Of a DNA stretch of 64,000 bases, positions 50,930-60,892 are shown one piece after another (the stretch's first letter is position 1; each line of letters starts with the position of its first letter). The position numbers were made by a program, and so were the translations under genes. Location of the stretch: positions 1 through 64,000 of the forward strand of contig JAHJSQ010000098.1 in the NCBI GenBank assembly GCA_018830325.1, read 5' to 3'. The notes below the pieces were generated by a model that was given only the letters and a program-made list of their open reading frames with translations, did no database searches and was not told the DNA's origin. The DNA comes from Gammaproteobacteria bacterium (GTDB lineage: Bacteria; Pseudomonadota; Gammaproteobacteria; Methylococcales; Methylomonadaceae).

Positions 50930-51148
50930 ATGAGAGCAAAAAACATGATAGTTAACGAGTCGACCGGCATATCGCAATTTTTGGGTAAAGAATTAGATGA
51001 AGTATGCATAAGTTTTTATCCGGACTTGAGCTCGGAGTATTTGAGCACCTTATCCGGTGAGAAAAACGGTTCCGAGGAGGATAAGAGCGAAAAATCATCT
51101 TGGTCTTACTCGGAACTGGATGAGCATGAAGTCGCCTTAGTCGACTGA
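50930..51148 (+). CDS. Small acidic hypothetical protein
   Basis: The 72-residue Ser/Glu-rich acidic protein has no signal or membrane segment and its last 12 bases overlap the convergent ene-reductase gene. There is a ribosome-binding-site-like GAGATGAGAG at the start. It could be spurious. Confidence 0.4.
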   Translation: MRAKNMIVNESTGISQFLGKELDEVCISFYPDLSSEYLSTLSGEKNGSEEDKSEKSSWSYSELDEHEVALVD

Positions 51149-52231
51149 AGCTAAGGCAGGGTAGTCAGTGTAGCCTTTTCCATCGCCGCCGTAAAAGGTA
51201 TCGGGATCGGGCGTATTGAGCGGCGCATTCAGGCGAAAACGTTCGGTCAAGTCAGGATTGGCGATGTAAAGCTTGCCGAAAGCAACCGTGTCGCATAAAT
51301 TTCGGGCAATACTGTTTCGTGAACTTTCCGCGTCATAGCCGCCGTTCGCGATATAAGGCCCGTTGAAATGCTGTCGCAAAGCGGCAAAATCGAATTCGGT
51401 GGTATCTTCCTCGATCGGAACCATGCGTTCGACGATATGCAAATAGGCCAAATCGAAGCGGTTCAATTGCTCGGCCGCATAATTGAAGTGTTTTTGCGGA
51501 TCGCTGTCGCTCATGCTGTTGAAGGCATTAGTCGGCGACAAACGCAAACCGGTACGATCGGCGCCGACGGCATCGATGACCACTGCGGTAACTTCAAGCA
51601 ATAGGCGCATTCTATTGTCGATATTACCGCCGTAAGCATCGGTTCGATGATTGGAACCGTCCCTCAGAAATTGATCCAGCAAATAACCGTTCGCGGCATG
51701 GATCTCAACGCCGTCGAAACCGGCAATCAACGCATTCTCGGCCGCGATGCGGTATTGGTCGATAATGCCCGGTATTTCCGACAACTCCAACGCTCTAGGC
51801 GTCACAAAGGGTTTTAAACCTGTCTCGGTAAATGCCATGCCTTCGATACCGATAGCCGAAGGGGCGACCGGCAAAGCATGGCCCGGTTGCAGGTCGGGAT
51901 GCGAAACGCGGCCGACATGCCAAAGTTGCAAAAAAATCAACCCGCCTTCGTCATGCACCGCATCGGTTATTTTGCGCCAGCCGTCGATCTGCGCGGGGCT
52001 ATAAATACCCGGAGTGAAGGCATAGCCCTTACCTTGTGGCGAAATATGCGTGGCTTCCGAGATAATCAATCCGGCGCCGGCACGCTGCCGGTAATAGTCC
52101 GCATTCAACTGCCAGGGAATATCTCCGGGTTGCTGCGCGCGGCTTCGGGTCAGCGGCGCCATAATGATGCGGTTTCTCAGCGTATATCTGCCTATTTTTA
52201 CGGGGGTAAATAAAATATCTTCGGAAGTCAT
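51137..52231 (-). CDS. nemA: Old yellow enzyme family ene-reductase
   Basis: The 364-residue FMN enzyme reduces activated alkenes or nitro compounds with NAD(P)H. Family features include LFTPVKIGRYTLRNRIIMAP, LTRSRAQQPGDIPWQLNADY, FLQLWHVGRVSHPDLQPG, FDGVEIHAANGYLLDQFLRD and LRLSPTNAF. The ATG at 52231 (MTSEDILFTPVKIG) is the family start; the longer frame to 52417 is not used. Confidence 0.92.
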   Translation of the reverse strand: MTSEDILFTPVKIGRYTLRNRIIMAPLTRSRAQQPGDIPWQLNADYYRQRAGAGLIISEATHISPQGKGYAFTPGIYSPAQIDGWRKITDAVHDEGGLIFLQLWHVGRVSHPDLQPGHALPVAPSAIGIEGMAFTETGLKPFVTPRALELSEIPGIIDQYRIAAENALIAGFDGVEIHAANGYLLDQFLRDGSNHRTDAYGGNIDNRMRLLLEVTAVVIDAVGADRTGLRLSPTNAFNSMSDSDPQKHFNYAAEQLNRFDLAYLHIVERMVPIEEDTTEFDFAALRQHFNGPYIANGGYDAESSRNSIARNLCDTVAFGKLYIANPDLTERFRLNAPLNTPDPDTFYGGDGKGYTDYPALASVD

Positions 52232-52379
52232 TTTTTCTGCTCTTGAAGTGTTACGAGAATTCCGGGTGAAGTCAACGCTCCAGTGATCCCATTGAATCGG
52301 AAAATTGAGTTTTGCAAAAAGAATCGCTACGGCTATGATTGTACCGGACATTATATTGTTTTCGTAAAAGGATAAGACT

Positions 52380-53732
52380 TTGCATATACACATACTGGGC
52401 ATTTGCGGAACCTTCATGGGTGGACTGGCGCTGATCGCGCGCGAGATGGGCTATAAAGTCACAGGTTCCGATCAGAATGTCTATCCGCCGATGAGTACTC
52501 AGCTCGAACAGCAAGGCATCGAATTAATGAGTGGTTACCGGCCGGAAAATCTCGATTGCAAACCCGACCTGGTCGTGATCGGCAATGCGCTGTCTCGCGG
52601 TAATCCGGAAGTCGAAGCAGTCTTGAATCGCGGTTTGAAATACGTTTCCGGCCCGCAATGGCTCGCCGAACACGTCTTGGCCGAGCGCTGGGTGCTCGGC
52701 GTCGCCGGCACGCACGGCAAAACGACGACAACCAGTATGTTGAGCTGGATACTGGAATATCAAGGCTTCAAACCGGGCTTTCTGATCGGCGGCATTCCTC
52801 TTAACTTCGGCATATCGGCCCGGCTTGGCGAATCGTCGTTCTTCGTGATCGAAGCCGACGAATACGACTGCGCATTTTTCGACAAGCGCTCGAAATTCGT
52901 GCATTATCGGCCGAGAACCGCGATCCTGAACAATCTCGAATACGATCACGCCGACATTTTTCCGGACCTCGATGCGATCAAAAAACAATTTCACCATTTG
53001 CTCAGAACCGTGCCTGGCGAAGGCCTCGTGATCGCCCCCAAAGCCGATGAGAATATAGCTGATGTGTTAGAGATGGGTTGTTGGACGCCGGTCGAAAAGA
53101 CTTCGATCGAAGGCCGGTCGGCCTGGAATGCCGAATTGATCAATCCGGACGGTACTCGATTTAAGGTTAGTTATGATGGAACGGAGCAAGGCGAGGTGCT
53201 TTGGAATCTGACCGGCAACCACAATGTCGGCAATGCGCTTTCAGCCATCGCGGCGGCACGTCATATCGGCATTACCCCTAAGGATGCGATCGCGGCATTA
53301 GGCGAGTTCAAGAATGTCAAGCGACGCATGGAAGTCTTGGCCAAAATCGACGGCATAACGATTTACGATGACTTTGCCCATCATCCGACCGCGATCAAGA
53401 CGACCCTGGAAGGATTGCGCAAACAAGTCGGTTCCGAACGCATCATCGCGATCGTCGAGCCTCGCTCGAATACGATGCGCATGGGCATTCATACCGATTC
53501 GCTAGCTAAATCGCTGGTTGAAGCCGATCAAGCCATTCTATTCCAGCCTGAAAACCTAGGCTGGGACTTAAGCGGTCTAAAAAATTACGCCGGCAATATC
53601 GAAATCTGTAAAACTCTCGACGACATCATCGCCAAGCTCAAATTGGAAGCCCGTTACGGCGGACACTTCGTATTGATGAGCAACGGCAGTTTCGGCGGCA
53701 TTTATACGCGGTTACAGCAAGAGTTGAGATAG
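52380..53732 (+). CDS. mpl: Mpl murein-peptide ligase
   Basis: The 450-residue enzyme joins recycled L-Ala-D-Glu-meso-DAP tripeptide to UDP-MurNAc. It shows the Mur ligase P-loop GTHGKTTTTSMLSW (~residue 110), VIEADEYDCAFFDKRSKF, GNHNVGNALSAIAAAR and YDDFAHHPTAI. The start is TTG with AGGA upstream. The gene is divergent from the ene-reductase; both promoters share the 148-bp gap. Confidence 0.95.
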   Translation: MHIHILGICGTFMGGLALIAREMGYKVTGSDQNVYPPMSTQLEQQGIELMSGYRPENLDCKPDLVVIGNALSRGNPEVEAVLNRGLKYVSGPQWLAEHVLAERWVLGVAGTHGKTTTTSMLSWILEYQGFKPGFLIGGIPLNFGISARLGESSFFVIEADEYDCAFFDKRSKFVHYRPRTAILNNLEYDHADIFPDLDAIKKQFHHLLRTVPGEGLVIAPKADENIADVLEMGCWTPVEKTSIEGRSAWNAELINPDGTRFKVSYDGTEQGEVLWNLTGNHNVGNALSAIAAARHIGITPKDAIAALGEFKNVKRRMEVLAKIDGITIYDDFAHHPTAIKTTLEGLRKQVGSERIIAIVEPRSNTMRMGIHTDSLAKSLVEADQAILFQPENLGWDLSGLKNYAGNIEICKTLDDIIAKLKLEARYGGHFVLMSNGSFGGIYTRLQQELR

Positions 53733-53808
53733 GGAGCGCAACGCGCACCTTTTTTGCGGCTCCGAATATCAAAGCTTTGCAAAAGCTACGCAGTGCGTAT
53801 CCTCACCA

Positions 53809-53938
53809 CCATTAAGTTAAGTCGTCACAGAATGGGTAGTGCTGGCTTCAGGCTCTACTGTGCCTCAAAAGCTTGCCATCCATGGCACTGGATTCCGCCA
53901 GTCCATGGCGGAATGACGGGTTTCCCTTAACTTAATGG
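53809..53938. repeat. 130-bp inverted-repeat element
   Basis: CCATTAAGTTAAG and CTTAACTTAATGG are perfect 13-bp ends. The interior contains another palindrome (TCCGCCAGTCCATGGCGGA). It has no gene and looks like a MITE. Confidence 0.65.
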
Positions 53939-54018
53939 CATTGAGTGCGTACCTTACGAGACAAAACGCATACTTTAGCAATTGCTTTCTTCGCCCCTTA
54001 TCGACAGGAGTTCATATC

Positions 54019-57000
54019 ATGCTCAGAGTTCGGTGTTTACTATTGCCTATATTATGGCTTGCCTTCCCCTGTTGGGCCGAGCCGCTCAAACCGGTACACA
54101 TTCCCGAACCACTCAAGCCCTGGGTCGACTGGGTCCTACACGACGATACCGAGCGAGGCTGTCCGTTTCTCTTCAACAGCTTCGAACAAAAGCGTTGCGC
54201 TTGGCCGTCGCGATTAAACTTAGCGCTAAGCCGCACCGAGGGCCGCTTTACGATAGTTTGGCAAGCATACCGGGAAAGTTGGGTCAATTTGCCCGGCCAT
54301 GACAAGCAATGGCCGCTCAATGTAACGGCTAACGGTAAGCCGCTATTGGTTACGGAAAAAAAGGGACGTCCAAGCGTTTTTCTCGAACCCGGCACTTACA
54401 CGATCGAAGGCGCTTTTGCTTGGGATAAATTGCCCGAAAACTTGACTGTCCCGCAGGACACAGGTCTCATCACCCTAAGCATCAACGGCCAAATCATCGA
54501 CCGACCCAACCTGAAACAAGGCCAATTGTGGCTTACCCGAACCGACGACCGCCCTGTAAAACCTGATAAACGCAATAGCTTGGAGCTTCAGGTATTCCGG
54601 CAACTGATCGACGAGATACCGATGCAAGTCCTGACAAGATTGGATTTGAATGTGTCGGGCGAACAGCGCGAAGTGAAGCTGGCTTATCCGATGCTGGAAG
54701 GCTTTCTGCCGCTACGCATCGATAGTCCTCTGCCTGCCCGATTGGAACCGGACGGGCAGTTATTGGTACAAGTCCGACCCGGACGTTGGCGGCTTGAAAT
54801 CATGGCTCGCAGCACCGAGGCTCTCAACACGATACCTTTTTCCGAACCGCTATCCGATCAGTCGAAAGACTGGCCGAAATCCGAACTCTGGGTCTTCGAT
54901 GCGCGGCCGTCGTTACGTGTCGTCGAAGTTGAACGCCCCGCCGCGATCGACCCGACACAAACCAATTTACCCGAAAACTGGAAACGCTTTCCTGCATACG
55001 CGATTCAACCAGGTGAGAGTCTGGTTTTGAAAACGATTCGCCGGGGAGACCCGGACGGCGAACCGAACAACCTAAATTTGACCCGAACTCTATGGCTCGA
55101 TTTCGACGGCAAAGGATATACCGTTAACGATAAAATCACCGGAACCCTATCGAAAGGATGGCGACTCGACGCACAGCCCGGCATCGAACTCGGGCGCGTT
55201 AGCCTAGACGGCGCGAATCAATTGATCACGCACGCGCACGACGGACAAAGCCGAGGCGTCGAAGTTAGAAAAGGCGCGATTCGATTGGATGCCGATAGCC
55301 GAATCTCCGGCTCGCGTGGAACTTTGAACGCAGTCGGCTGGGCACAATCCTTTCATCAAGTTCGTGCAGAATTAAATCTGCCGCCCGGCTGGCGCTTACT
55401 TGCCGCCGGCGGTGTCGATAATGTGCCGGATTCATGGTTGTCGCATTGGACTTTACTCGATTTGTTTTTAGTGCTGATCGCCTCACTCGCTGCACTGCGC
55501 CTTTGGAATATCTATCATGGCGGACTGACTTTGCTGACCTTGGTATTGATCTGGCATGAACCCGGAGCGCCGCAATGGGTATGGCTCAATATCCTGGCGG
55601 CGGCGGCCTTATTGAAAGTCTTGCCGGAAGGCAAGTTCCGAAGCGTAGTCGGTGCTTACCGTAATGCTGCCTGGGCCGTATTGGTGTTGATTGCGATACC
55701 GTTCATGGTCGATCAGGTCCGCATCGGACTCTATCCGCAATTGGAAAAGCCGTGGCAACCGATTCAAGGCCCTCGTTACGAGCGTCCCGTTGCCGGCGCA
55801 ATGCCCGAAACGGCGGATGAATTGATGATGATGGAAGCGCCGTCGCTGGATGCGGTGCGTAAAAAGGCACGAAGTGCCGCCGGCATCGTCGCGCAAGCCG
55901 TGCCTTCGGCCGCACAGCAAAAGCGGCTGTCCGAACGCACCGATCCGAATGCAAAAATCCAAACCGGCCCCGGTTTGCCGCAATGGCAATGGCAAAAAAT
56001 CAATTTGAGCTGGAACGGTTCGGTAGCCCCTGACCAGCAAATCAGCTTATGGTATCTGTCGCCGTTCGTGACAATGCTGCTGAATTTTCTGAGAGTCGGC
56101 TTGATTGCGCTCTTGGCGATCGCGATGCTCGAACGCTTGCCGAAACGCTTCAAATTCAATCGTTCTACAGCAAGTTTGTTGATCATACTGGGTCTGCCGT
56201 TTTTAATAATGCCAAGTTCACCGGTACAAGCGGCGTTCCCCGACCCTGTCTTGCTCGACGAATTGAAAAACCGACTGCAGAAAGCGCCTGATTGCGTACC
56301 GAATTGCGCCGGCATTTCGTTGATGCAACTCACGATTTCCGACAAGGAATTGACGATCGATTTGGAAGTACACGCACAGGACAGCGTCGCGGTGCCGTTG
56401 CCTGGACACTTCGAGCATTGGTATCCGAACACGGTCAGCATAGACGGCGAAGCGGCAAAAGCGCTGTACAGCTTTAATAACGGCTTATGGCTTGCACTGG
56501 ACCCCGGCTTGCACCGGGTCGTGATGAAAGGCGCGGCGCCGACACTAGCAAAATTTACCGTGCCGTTACCATTAAAACCGAAGCGCGCCGAATTGTCGGT
56601 CAGCGATTGGCATGTTTTTGGCGTTCATGAAAACGGCTTGACCGACGATCAACTCCAGTTTTCCCGAATAGCGCAAACCGAAGTCGTAACGGAAAAAGCC
56701 GCATTCGATCCGGGCATCTTGCCGCCGTTCGTCAGAATTGAACGGACTTTACAATTGGGCTTGGATTGGCGAGTCGAAACCCGTATCGTCAGAGTCTCGC
56801 CATCCGGCTCTTCAATCGTCTTGTCCGTGCCGCTGCTTGACGGAGAATCGGTGATTACCGGCGGAGTGCGTGTCGAAAAGGGCAGCGCCTTGGTCAATAT
56901 GAGCGCAACGCAAAACGTCATGCACTGGGAGTCGGTGCTTAAAAAATCGGATCGTATCGAATTGACCGCCTCGTCAACCGATCAATGGATCGAAATCTGG

Positions 57001-58104
57001 CGCGCCGATGTCAGTCCGGTTTGGCATATCGAAACGTCAGGCATCGCGATGATGCATCAAGACAAGCGCGGCTACTGGTTGCCCGAATGGCGGCCTTGGC
57101 CCGGTGAGCAGGTCGTGTTGACGGTAAGCCGACCCGAACCTGCACCAGGCCAAACACTGACGATTGAGAGCAGCCGCTTGAATTTGACTCCGGGAAGCCG
57201 CAGCCGTAATGCGCAATTGGAGCTTGCTTTGGATAGCTCGCTCGCCGTGCAGCACACGATCCGACTCCCCGAACAGGCCGTATTGGAGGCAGTCACGATC
57301 AACGGTCAATCTCGTCCGATTCGTCAAAAAGACCGCGAAGTCGTGTTGCCGATCGACCCGGGCAAACAGCAAGTCGTCTTGAACTGGCAGGAGTCGGTGC
57401 CGATGTCGAGCGTACTCGAGTCGCCGCAAGTCGATCTGGCCTTGCCGAGCGTCAACAGTAATCTACATCTCACATTAGGTGAGGACCGTTGGGTTCTGAT
57501 GACGATGGGGCCGCGTTTCGGGCCGGCGGTGTTGATCTGGGGCGTGCTGGTCGTGATCGTGATCGTCTCGTTCGGCTTGGGCAAGGTCACGCTGACGCCG
57601 CTGAAAACCCGGCACTGGCTGTTGCTGTTGATCGGCTTGAGTCAAATACCGGTGTTATCGGCACTGATCGTTGTGCTCTGGCTGATCGCATTGGGGCTTC
57701 GCAAAGAACGGCCCGCGCAATCGACCAAGACCTTCAACGCCGCGCAAGTCGGTCTCGGGCTTTTGACGTTGTTGTCGTTGATGTTGTTATTCTGGGCCGT
57801 CGAACAAGGGCTCCTAGGCTCGCCGGACATGCAGATTACCGGTAACCAATCGAGCGCCTACCGTCTGAATTGGTACCAGGACAGAAGCGACGAGTTATTG
57901 CCGACCGCAACCGTCGTATCGGTTCCGCTGATGGTCTACCGCCTGCTGATGTTGGCCTGGTCGCTCTGGCTTGCAGTTGCATTATTGAACTGGCTGAAAT
58001 GGGGCTGGACTTGTTTCTCGTCGAACGGGCTATGGAAAAGAGATATCGTCAAGCTGGAATCGCCGTTGGATTCAGGGCATCGGGAGGAGAATAGTGAACG
58101 GTGA
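54019..58104 (+). CDS. Large exported membrane protein with internal duplication
   Basis: The 1361-residue protein starts at the ATG at 54019, which has ACAGGAG 8 bases upstream and begins a signal peptide (MLRVRCLLLPILWLAFPCWA). Then come a ~450-residue beta-rich domain, several TM segments (~residues 475-580 and ~675-735), a second beta-rich domain and a C-terminal cluster of TM segments (~1150-1330). The second half begins with a signal-like LGLPFLIMPSSPVQA and repeats the pattern of the first (Cys pair, LPGH...W, LEPGTY/LDPGLH). No function is known to me. Confidence 0.8.
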   Translation: MLRVRCLLLPILWLAFPCWAEPLKPVHIPEPLKPWVDWVLHDDTERGCPFLFNSFEQKRCAWPSRLNLALSRTEGRFTIVWQAYRESWVNLPGHDKQWPLNVTANGKPLLVTEKKGRPSVFLEPGTYTIEGAFAWDKLPENLTVPQDTGLITLSINGQIIDRPNLKQGQLWLTRTDDRPVKPDKRNSLELQVFRQLIDEIPMQVLTRLDLNVSGEQREVKLAYPMLEGFLPLRIDSPLPARLEPDGQLLVQVRPGRWRLEIMARSTEALNTIPFSEPLSDQSKDWPKSELWVFDARPSLRVVEVERPAAIDPTQTNLPENWKRFPAYAIQPGESLVLKTIRRGDPDGEPNNLNLTRTLWLDFDGKGYTVNDKITGTLSKGWRLDAQPGIELGRVSLDGANQLITHAHDGQSRGVEVRKGAIRLDADSRISGSRGTLNAVGWAQSFHQVRAELNLPPGWRLLAAGGVDNVPDSWLSHWTLLDLFLVLIASLAALRLWNIYHGGLTLLTLVLIWHEPGAPQWVWLNILAAAALLKVLPEGKFRSVVGAYRNAAWAVLVLIAIPFMVDQVRIGLYPQLEKPWQPIQGPRYERPVAGAMPETADELMMMEAPSLDAVRKKARSAAGIVAQAVPSAAQQKRLSERTDPNAKIQTGPGLPQWQWQKINLSWNGSVAPDQQISLWYLSPFVTMLLNFLRVGLIALLAIAMLERLPKRFKFNRSTASLLIILGLPFLIMPSSPVQAAFPDPVLLDELKNRLQKAPDCVPNCAGISLMQLTISDKELTIDLEVHAQDSVAVPLPGHFEHWYPNTVSIDGEAAKALYSFNNGLWLALDPGLHRVVMKGAAPTLAKFTVPLPLKPKRAELSVSDWHVFGVHENGLTDDQLQFSRIAQTEVVTEKAAFDPGILPPFVRIERTLQLGLDWRVETRIVRVSPSGSSIVLSVPLLDGESVITGGVRVEKGSALVNMSATQNVMHWESVLKKSDRIELTASSTDQWIEIWRADVSPVWHIETSGIAMMHQDKRGYWLPEWRPWPGEQVVLTVSRPEPAPGQTLTIESSRLNLTPGSRSRNAQLELALDSSLAVQHTIRLPEQAVLEAVTINGQSRPIRQKDREVVLPIDPGKQQVVLNWQESVPMSSVLESPQVDLALPSVNSNLHLTLGEDRWVLMTMGPRFGPAVLIWGVLVVIVIVSFGLGKVTLTPLKTRHWLLLLIGLSQIPVLSALIVVLWLIALGLRKERPAQSTKTFNAAQVGLGLLTLLSLMLLFWAVEQGLLGSPDMQITGNQSSAYRLNWYQDRSDELLPTATVVSVPLMVYRLLMLAWSLWLAVALLNWLKWGWTCFSSNGLWKRDIVKLESPLDSGHREENSER

Positions 58105-58235
58105 ACAGTAAGCAGGAAGTAGTGAATAGTGACACATACTACCCGTCCCGCATGTTTAGCTTGACTTGAAATCTGGTCGAAACGTTCCGGAGGCGTTGCT
58201 TACCGCTACGAATAGCAAGTGTACGAGGTATGTAA

Positions 58236-58703
58236 ATGACTCATGAAGATTATATGCGCCGAGCGATCGAACTGGCTTTGCTGGTTCCCGAGTTTCCTTT
58301 CGGGGCGGTGATTGTTCGGCGTGCGACCGGCGAGATTCTCGCCGAAGGCCATAACCGGTCGGCGCTGAATCCGACTTGGCATGGCGAAATCGATGCGATT
58401 AACCGCTGTGCCGAGGCGTATCCTGCGGGCGACTGGAGCGAATTCGATCTTTACACGACGGCCGAGCCGTGTCCGATGTGCCAAAGCGCAATCGAATGGG
58501 CGGGAATTGGTACCGTTTATTACGGCACGTCGATTCCGTATTTGCAAAGCCGGGGGTGGTGGCAGATCGAAATCCGCGCCGAAGAAGTCGCCGCAAAAAC
58601 ACCGTTTCGAAAAAGCCGTGTCGTCGGCGGGCTGTTGGAAGCCGAATGCAATGCGCTGTTCGACAACGCACCGCGCGGCATGTTTCAACAGGCAAAATAT
58701 TGA
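58236..58703 (+). CDS. Nucleoside/guanine deaminase family protein
   Basis: The 155-residue zinc enzyme belongs to the cytidine/deoxycytidylate deaminase superfamily: TWHGEIDAINR (zinc His, catalytic Glu) and TTAEPCPMCQSAIEWAG (two zinc Cys). The closest general type is guanine deaminase-like/TadA-like nucleoside deaminases. In the tRNA deaminase the motif is usually HAE, here HGE. The exact substrate is uncertain. Confidence 0.85.
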   Translation: MTHEDYMRRAIELALLVPEFPFGAVIVRRATGEILAEGHNRSALNPTWHGEIDAINRCAEAYPAGDWSEFDLYTTAEPCPMCQSAIEWAGIGTVYYGTSIPYLQSRGWWQIEIRAEEVAAKTPFRKSRVVGGLLEAECNALFDNAPRGMFQQAKY

Positions 58704-58873
58704 ATAGGGTGAGGGGCGATTTGGGAATCGCTCCCACAAAGTTTTTTGATTTCCGCGTTCATCCGTGGAAACCCATACCTTAGCTGCCAAGGCAAGATCG
58801 GTATGCATTCCCACGCTGGAGCGATGGGAACGAGGAAAAAACGACCAACTCGCATCCCGCTCTTTCCCAAGTT

Positions 58874-58967
58874 GTAGGGTACGCTGCGCGTACCAAAGTC
58901 GTGCCCTAACGGTTCGGTTGGCACATGAACATCGCGGGGTTACCATGGTACGCACAGCGTACCCTAC
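58874..58967. repeat. Inverted-repeat element
   Basis: GTAGGGTACGCTGCGCGTAC at 58874 and GTACGCACAGCGTACCCTAC ending at 58967 form the arms of an interrupted palindrome. It belongs to the non-coding 58704-59342 gap. Confidence 0.6.
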
Positions 58968-59020
58968 GCAGATCACCTAGCGTTAGGTGTGAGATATCCG
59001 AGGGTGTTAAGTGACAATAA

Positions 59021-59242
59021 ATGGTATCGAGGTCTCATTGGTCAAGGTTGCAAAAGGGTAATTTTTGACTTATGTATAACGATGAGAGCCCAGCTTGGGA
59101 AATACATCCCGGAAGCTCCAGCTTCCCGAGACCGAACACATTCTCAAATCAACTCCGGCTCGCTCGTTCGATCTTTCTTGATCGTCGGGAAGCTAGAGCT
59201 TCCTGAACAGTTTGCCCAAGCTGGAGCTTGGGCAACAGCATC
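59021..59242. repeat. Repeat family copy shared with 35.4-35.8 kb
   Basis: This is the most complete copy: ATGGTATCGAGG...TATGTATAACGATGAGAG, then AAGCTGGAGCTTGGG palindromes. Parts of it recur inverted at 35361-35436 and direct at 35573-35810. Confidence 0.7.
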
Positions 59243-59342
59243 AACAATAGATTTGCCGGGTGATGCGACAATCTAGCGCTCGATAAGCTATGGTTATGCT
59301 TGTTCCTCAATTCGAATCACGCCAACTAATCGTGGCTCAAGG

Positions 59343-59756
59343 TCATTCTATGAAATCGTAAGCCTTGTATTTTTCAACCAAGGGTTTCAAGACTTCTTTT
59401 AAAACTTGATCATGAACAGGGTGATTCAAATAATTTTCCAGCGACTGCTTGTTTTCGAAGGTGCTGGAGATTGCGATATCGTAGGAATCGTCGAGCGAGT
59501 GACTGGCATGTTTACGTTTGACGGCGGTCGGCGTGCCGATGTTGTAGGCAAGCACTCCGGGCAAGTTGGCCAGGCGCTTGGTGCCTTCGATATATTGACG
59601 GCGGGCGTTTTCATCGCCGTGTTGTTTCAACCAGATGATCACGACATGATGCGCCTTGCGCTGTTCGCCGGATTCGGTTGCTGGTTCCTTCGCGCCTGCG
59701 GCCGAGCTCAATGCGGCCAATATCATTAATAGTGAAAGCGGTTTCGCTAATTTCAT
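59343..59756 (-). CDS. Exported Dabb-domain protein
   Basis: The 137-residue protein has a signal peptide (MKLAKPLSLLMILAALSSAA, cleavage near AGA) and a Dabb (stress-responsive alpha/beta barrel) domain: HHVVIIWLKQHGDENARRQY, VLAYNIGT and DIAISSTFENKQSLENYLNH. The fold forms dimeric barrels, and periplasmic members have no established role. GAGGA precedes the ATG. Confidence 0.85.
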   Translation of the reverse strand: MKLAKPLSLLMILAALSSAAGAKEPATESGEQRKAHHVVIIWLKQHGDENARRQYIEGTKRLANLPGVLAYNIGTPTAVKRKHASHSLDDSYDIAISSTFENKQSLENYLNHPVHDQVLKEVLKPLVEKYKAYDFIE

Positions 59757-59877
59757 TTTGTATCCTCCTCGGAAATAAGGCGATGGTTGATCGCAGAATG
59801 GTAAAAGTCAGTTAGGGTTTCGTGAAAAATAACTTCCTGGAGCTATGAGTTTTGTAGTTCGGCAGGGATGCCGCTCG

Positions 59878-60003
59878 TTTTCGGAGGGCTAGGGATAGCC
59901 CTTCCGAAAACCCTCGGTAAAATCGTCAGCGCGCAGGATGCAGCGGCCTACGGGTGTCTTTTATTTTGGATACTTTTCTTTGGACAAGCAAAGAAAAGTA
60001 TCG
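59878..60003. repeat. Hairpins in the 59.76-60.23 kb gap
   Basis: TTTTCGGA-GGGCTA/TAGCCC-TTCCGAAAA at 59878-59910 and GATACTTTTCTTTG/CAAAGAAAAGTATC at about 59968-60003 are two separate palindromes. A third repeat fragment (CTTCATGTGCTTCATGG) ends near 60182. The gap shows no credible gene; the frame at 59926-60522 overlaps trkA and looks like a shadow. Confidence 0.5.
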
Positions 60004-60229
60004 CGGTTGTCGGTCCGCGAACCGACTCCACATAAGCGTCGCGATAGCGACACAAAACCTACTTCGTACTTCAATTAGGCTGGAGCTTATCGTAATCAGG
60101 AACAATTTTGCTCTATTGAAAGGTGACTCAAAGTATACGAATATCCTCTTGAAATACTTCCTGAACTTCATGTGCTTCATGGTAAAATTACCGAATTTAG
60201 GATAAGCGAAAAGCGAACAGGTACCCAGC

Positions 60230-60892
60230 CTACCTCGCCTTGCCGTTGGACCATTTGTCATGCAATTGCTCGTATTCGCCGGATGTCGTAACCAGCACGA
60301 CTTCATCGCCTTTTTTGAGTTCGGTATCGCGGTCGGCGGTATGGTAACTATTATCCCGGTAAAAGAAGATCGCTCGTGTGTGCTTCGGTAAGTCGAGGTC
60401 GTCGACAGTGCCTTCCTCGGCTTCGTCGGCAATAAAACTGAACAGCCTGACATTGCCGCGGATCGCTGCGGATAGTTCCAGAATATTTCTGCCCGCGGCG
60501 ATATTCGCCAAATAGCGGGCATTGGTCAGCGTCGGAACGATCGTGTCGTTCAGACCCAGCTCGACGCAGATATGTTCGAATTCATGATCTTCAATTCGGG
60601 TAATGACGCGTTTAACACCGAGCGAACGCGCCACCAGGCTTGCGATGATGTTGGCTTCATCGCTCTTGGTCAAGCAAAACAGTACATCGATCGATGTCGG
60701 ATCGGTTTCCTTCAGAATCGCCGGTTTGCTGCCGTTACCATGTATAAAAACGCAATCGAGGCGTTCCATCAATTCATCGATCACGGTCTTGTCATTATCG
60801 ATAATGATGACTTCGTGACCTTCCTTCAATAAACGTTCGGCCGTTGCGGTCGCCAACGACGACGCACCGATGAATACGACTTTCAAGTTCAA
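60230..60892 (-). CDS. trkA: TrkA/KtrA-type potassium channel regulatory protein
   Basis: The 220-residue protein has the RCK_N Rossmann domain (VVFIGASSLATATAERLLKE, IIDNDKTVIDEL) for NAD(H)/ATP and an RCK_C domain (LPKHTRAIFFYRDNSYHTAD, KKGDEVVLVTTSGEYEQL). It is half the length of E. coli TrkA and so resembles the single-unit KtrA type. It gates TrkH. The start overlaps the trkH stop by 4 bases. Confidence 0.9.
   Translation of the reverse strand: MNLKVVFIGASSLATATAERLLKEGHEVIIIDNDKTVIDELMERLDCVFIHGNGSKPAILKETDPTSIDVLFCLTKSDEANIIASLVARSLGVKRVITRIEDHEFEHICVELGLNDTIVPTLTNARYLANIAAGRNILELSAAIRGNVRLFSFIADEAEEGTVDDLDLPKHTRAIFFYRDNSYHTADRDTELKKGDEVVLVTTSGEYEQLHDKWSNGKAR

Noticed and set aside
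59926-60522. A 198-codon reading frame on the minus strand
   Set aside because: It runs across trkA in another phase and then through repeats and hairpins. No ribosome-binding site or domain is seen.
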